Below are positions 61,990 through 64,000 of a stretch of DNA of 64,000 nucleotides, piece after piece. The stretch is from Zeugodacus cucurbitae (taxonomy: Eukaryota > Arthropoda > Insecta > Diptera > Tephritidae), in contig NC_071667.1 in NCBI RefSeq assembly GCF_028554725.1, positions 33,375,501-33,439,500 on the forward strand, written 5' to 3'. Made by a program: the position numbers and the translations under genes. Position 1 is the first letter of the stretch. Each line of letters begins with the position of its first letter. The notes under the pieces are model-generated. The model was not told where the DNA came from. It worked only from the letters and a program-made list of their open reading frames with translations, and did not search any database.

Positions 61990-62647
61990 ATCGCTCATTT
62001 ACTTGAATAGTGTCACAACTCAAAAAAGTCGATTTTTCAGGAGAGCGGTTTAAAGATTTCAATTGTCCCTTATTTAGCAAATATAGAAAATTGCCATCAG
62101 TTTAATGACAAATTTAGTGGCCTGTAATATATTAAATACAATGTTGAGCAGAAATAGACCAAATAGAGTGTACTAATGCTTTTTCTTGGGCATAAATGTG
62201 ACCCATTTTGAATAATGTCGTTATTTGTGAAAAATATAAATCAATTTCGCTGTCATAAGTCAAATGTGTCGTTTTTGCTGAAAAAAAGCAATATGAAAAA
62301 TTTAATTAATTTTCACCAATATCGTTCCAACACAAAATATGTCGTTCTTTCTGAAAATAAAACCAACTTCACCCTATGACAATATGTGTTGTAACACAAA
62401 ATATGTCGTTGTTTCGTAAAAAAGTATAACTAATTCTGGCACAACTGAGAAGTGTCGTTATTGTGGTTAAACAATATTGCAACATAACAAGTTTAATAAC
62501 GGCACATTCTTATTCCACCGCTTATTTTTCTGCGCATCGGAATGAAATTTTTATACAATATGGACGATGAAATTGAGCACATTTCTGCATACTCAACTCA
62601 AAAATCGTGTTTTTTGAGTTGTGACACTATTCAAGTAAATGAGCGAT
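61990..62647. mobile_element. MITE with 38-bp inverted repeats nested in the pogo-like element
   Basis: ATCGCTCATTTACTTGAATA at 61990 and its complement ending at 62647; the repeat continues through 'gtgtcacaactcaaaaaa'. No clear target duplication. The middle contains five loosely spaced TGTCGTT units (about 62214, 62267, 62337, 62399, 62451), about 50-70 bp apart. Confidence 0.75.
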
Positions 62648-62699
62648 TTGGATTTACATGAAAAACATATTTACATTTACATACATACATATGTATTTA

Positions 62700-62972
62700 C
62701 TATGAAGAGAAAAAATCTTGAATATTCTTTTGTTTAATTTCTTTTGCAATATTTTTTCTGGCCATTTTTGTACGACAATTCAAAAAATCTGACACCTGAT
62801 TTGCATCGTTTTCATTTTTAAACCAGTGGATCAAGTTATTTACTAAAAAGACGCGATAAACCAGAGAGTAAGAGTTTTTGCAACATCGTAAAAAACGCTG
62901 CTTGCTTCGTTTAGAATTTTTTATCACACTCTCTGAAAAGTAAATTAAAAAATTTACTTTTTCGAGGTGCAT
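62700..62972 (-). pseudogene. Short ORF of the pogo-like element
   Basis: 90 codons: basic first half (NSKRSKQRFLRCCKNS), then WFKNENDANQVSDFLNCR and EIKQKNIQDFFSS. Pogo/jerky transposases often end in a short tail with a DFF/SFF-like motif, so this may be the C-terminus of the transposase, but the DDE domain is not present and the match is weak. Confidence 0.4.
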
Positions 62973-63717
62973 GTGTAATCAATCTTAAAGGTGATTAACT
63001 TTTCCGCGATTATTTACTTTCTAAGAATTTACTTTTCGAGAGTATACTGTATTGTAAAGTAAACGATTCAGATCGTCTTCAAAGTTCTGGTATGTAGGAA
63101 GTAGGCACAGCATATAATTGCGATGTAAGGAAAGTATTACAAACCAAGTTTCATTGAAATCGGTCGAGTAGTTCCTGAGATATGTTTTTGACATATAAGT
63201 TGGCGACGCCACGCCCATTTTCCATTTGAAATTGTGTTAGTGACTTTTTTCGTTAGTGAGTTAACCCATTTTTAGTAATTTTCAACCTAACCTTTGTATG
63301 GGAGGTGGGCGTGGTTATTATCCGATTTCTTTCATTTTTGGACTGTACTAAGAAGTGGCTAAAAAAACGACTGCAGAAAGTTTGGTTTATATAACTCTAT
63401 TGGTTTGCGAGATACGTACAAAAAACCTATTTGGGGGCGGGGCCACGCCCACCTCCCCAAAAAAATTACATCCAAATATGCCCCTTCATAGTACGATCCT
63501 TCATACCAAATTTTCATAGCTTTATTTATGGCTTAGTTATGGCATTTTATGTGTTTTCGGTTTCGGCGTGACAGTGGTCCGATTTTGCTCAACTTTCCTA
63601 TGGTGCCAAGAAATAAGTGTGCCAAGTTTCATCAAGATATCTTAATTTTTACTCAAGTTACAGCTTGCACAGACGGACGGACGGACAGACAGACATTCGG
63701 ATTTGAACTCCACTCTT

Positions 63718-64000
63718 GAACCCGAATATTAGGATAGAAGCACTGATATATGATCGATATCTTCACTAGTGCTTACTTTATATATTGTAAAGTAAACGAT
63801 TCAGATCGTCTCCAAAGTTCTGGTATATAGGAAGTAGGTGTGGTTGTGAAGCGATTTGACCTATTTTCACAACATATTATTGGGAGGTAAGGAAACTATT
63901 ACAAACCAAGTTTCATTGAAATAATTGAAATCATAAGTGGGCGACGCCACGCCCATTTTCCATTTTGTAAAAAATCTGAGTGTAGCTTCTATCTGCCATT
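63718..64000 (+). mobile_element. mini-me-like repeat, second tandem copy, cut by window edge
   Basis: Starts abruptly with 'gaacccgaatattaggatagaagcac', which corresponds to ~130 bp inside the canonical element, and continues in the same orientation to the end of the window. Confidence 0.8.

Larger units (their letters stand above)
61832..63049 (-). mobile_element. pogo/Tigger-like DNA transposon relic
   Basis: 1218 bp, ends CAGTATACTCTCGAAAAG and its exact complement, flanked by TA (61830-61831 and 63050-63051). CAGT ends with a TA target suggest the pogo branch of Tc1/mariner. It contains a 90-codon minus-strand frame and a nested MITE. Confidence 0.85.
61552..63717 (+). mobile_element. 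mini-me-like repeat interrupted by a pogo-like element
   Basis: Left end at 61552-61600 and body to 61831, then resuming at 63050 exactly where it stopped. (GTCY)n at about 63668-63698. The 3' end is missing: after 'ttgaactccactctt' the sequence restarts as another mini-me copy. Confidence 0.88.

Overview
This is a piece of an insect nuclear genome, almost certainly from a higher (schizophoran) fly. A tephritid fruit fly is my best guess, by inference from the repeat families. The DNA is AT-rich. Genes have short introns of 53-88 bp next to very large ones, and the repeats (RTE, Jockey and R1 LINEs, hobo-like hAT, mariner, pogo, P and mini-me type repeats with GTCY microsatellites) are typical of Diptera.

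Only one host gene can be supported. It lies on the minus strand from 38992 down past the left part of the window and encodes protein O-mannosyltransferase 2 (POMT2; twisted, tw, in Drosophila). Eleven coding exons were reconstructed. All splice phases agree, and about 610 codons are present from the start codon to the region after the MIR domains. The last ~120-130 codons appear to lie beyond position 1. Five introns are compact. Introns 1, 3, 7, 9 and 10 (2.8-11.4 kb) are swollen by transposons.

Layout: 1-2050 RTE LINE copy A and a mini-me fragment. 2816-3020 exon 11. 3021-10342 intron 10, with a Myb/SANT-type DNA transposon relic, two head-to-head RTE copies and a mini-me foldback. 10343-10491 exon 10. 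10492-21869 intron 9, with a broken Ty3/gypsy element, a hobo-like element carrying a second hAT MITE, and mini-me copies. 21870-22399 exons 9-8. 22761-24696 RTE copy C. 25745-26723 exons 7-4. 27276-28712 a DNA transposon with an unrecognised ORF. 29537-29776 exons 3-2. 30026-31185 a MITE with a mariner inside. 31194-37838 a Jockey LINE holding a hobo-like element and a full-length RTE. 38916-38992 exon 1. From 39600 to the right edge I see only repeats and relics: a MITE family with GTGCTGAAC ends; a P-type element with a THAP exon, split by RTE copy D; an R1-type LINE that contains a 4.3-kb hAT, which itself contains a 2.2-kb element with ~520-bp inverted repeats; and a mini-me array holding a pogo-like element with a further MITE inside it.

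The most interesting content is the precise nesting. Many insertions have clear target duplications, and removing them restores the reading frame of the element underneath. Three other points stand out: the long-inverted-repeat element that carries both ends of a widespread uncharacterised transposon protein, the 1.4-kb element with an unknown 238-residue ORF, and the RTE subfamily in which a shared 5-bp deletion separates endonuclease from reverse transcriptase. No complete tRNA, rRNA or CRISPR array was seen. All family names come from reading translated motifs without database searches.
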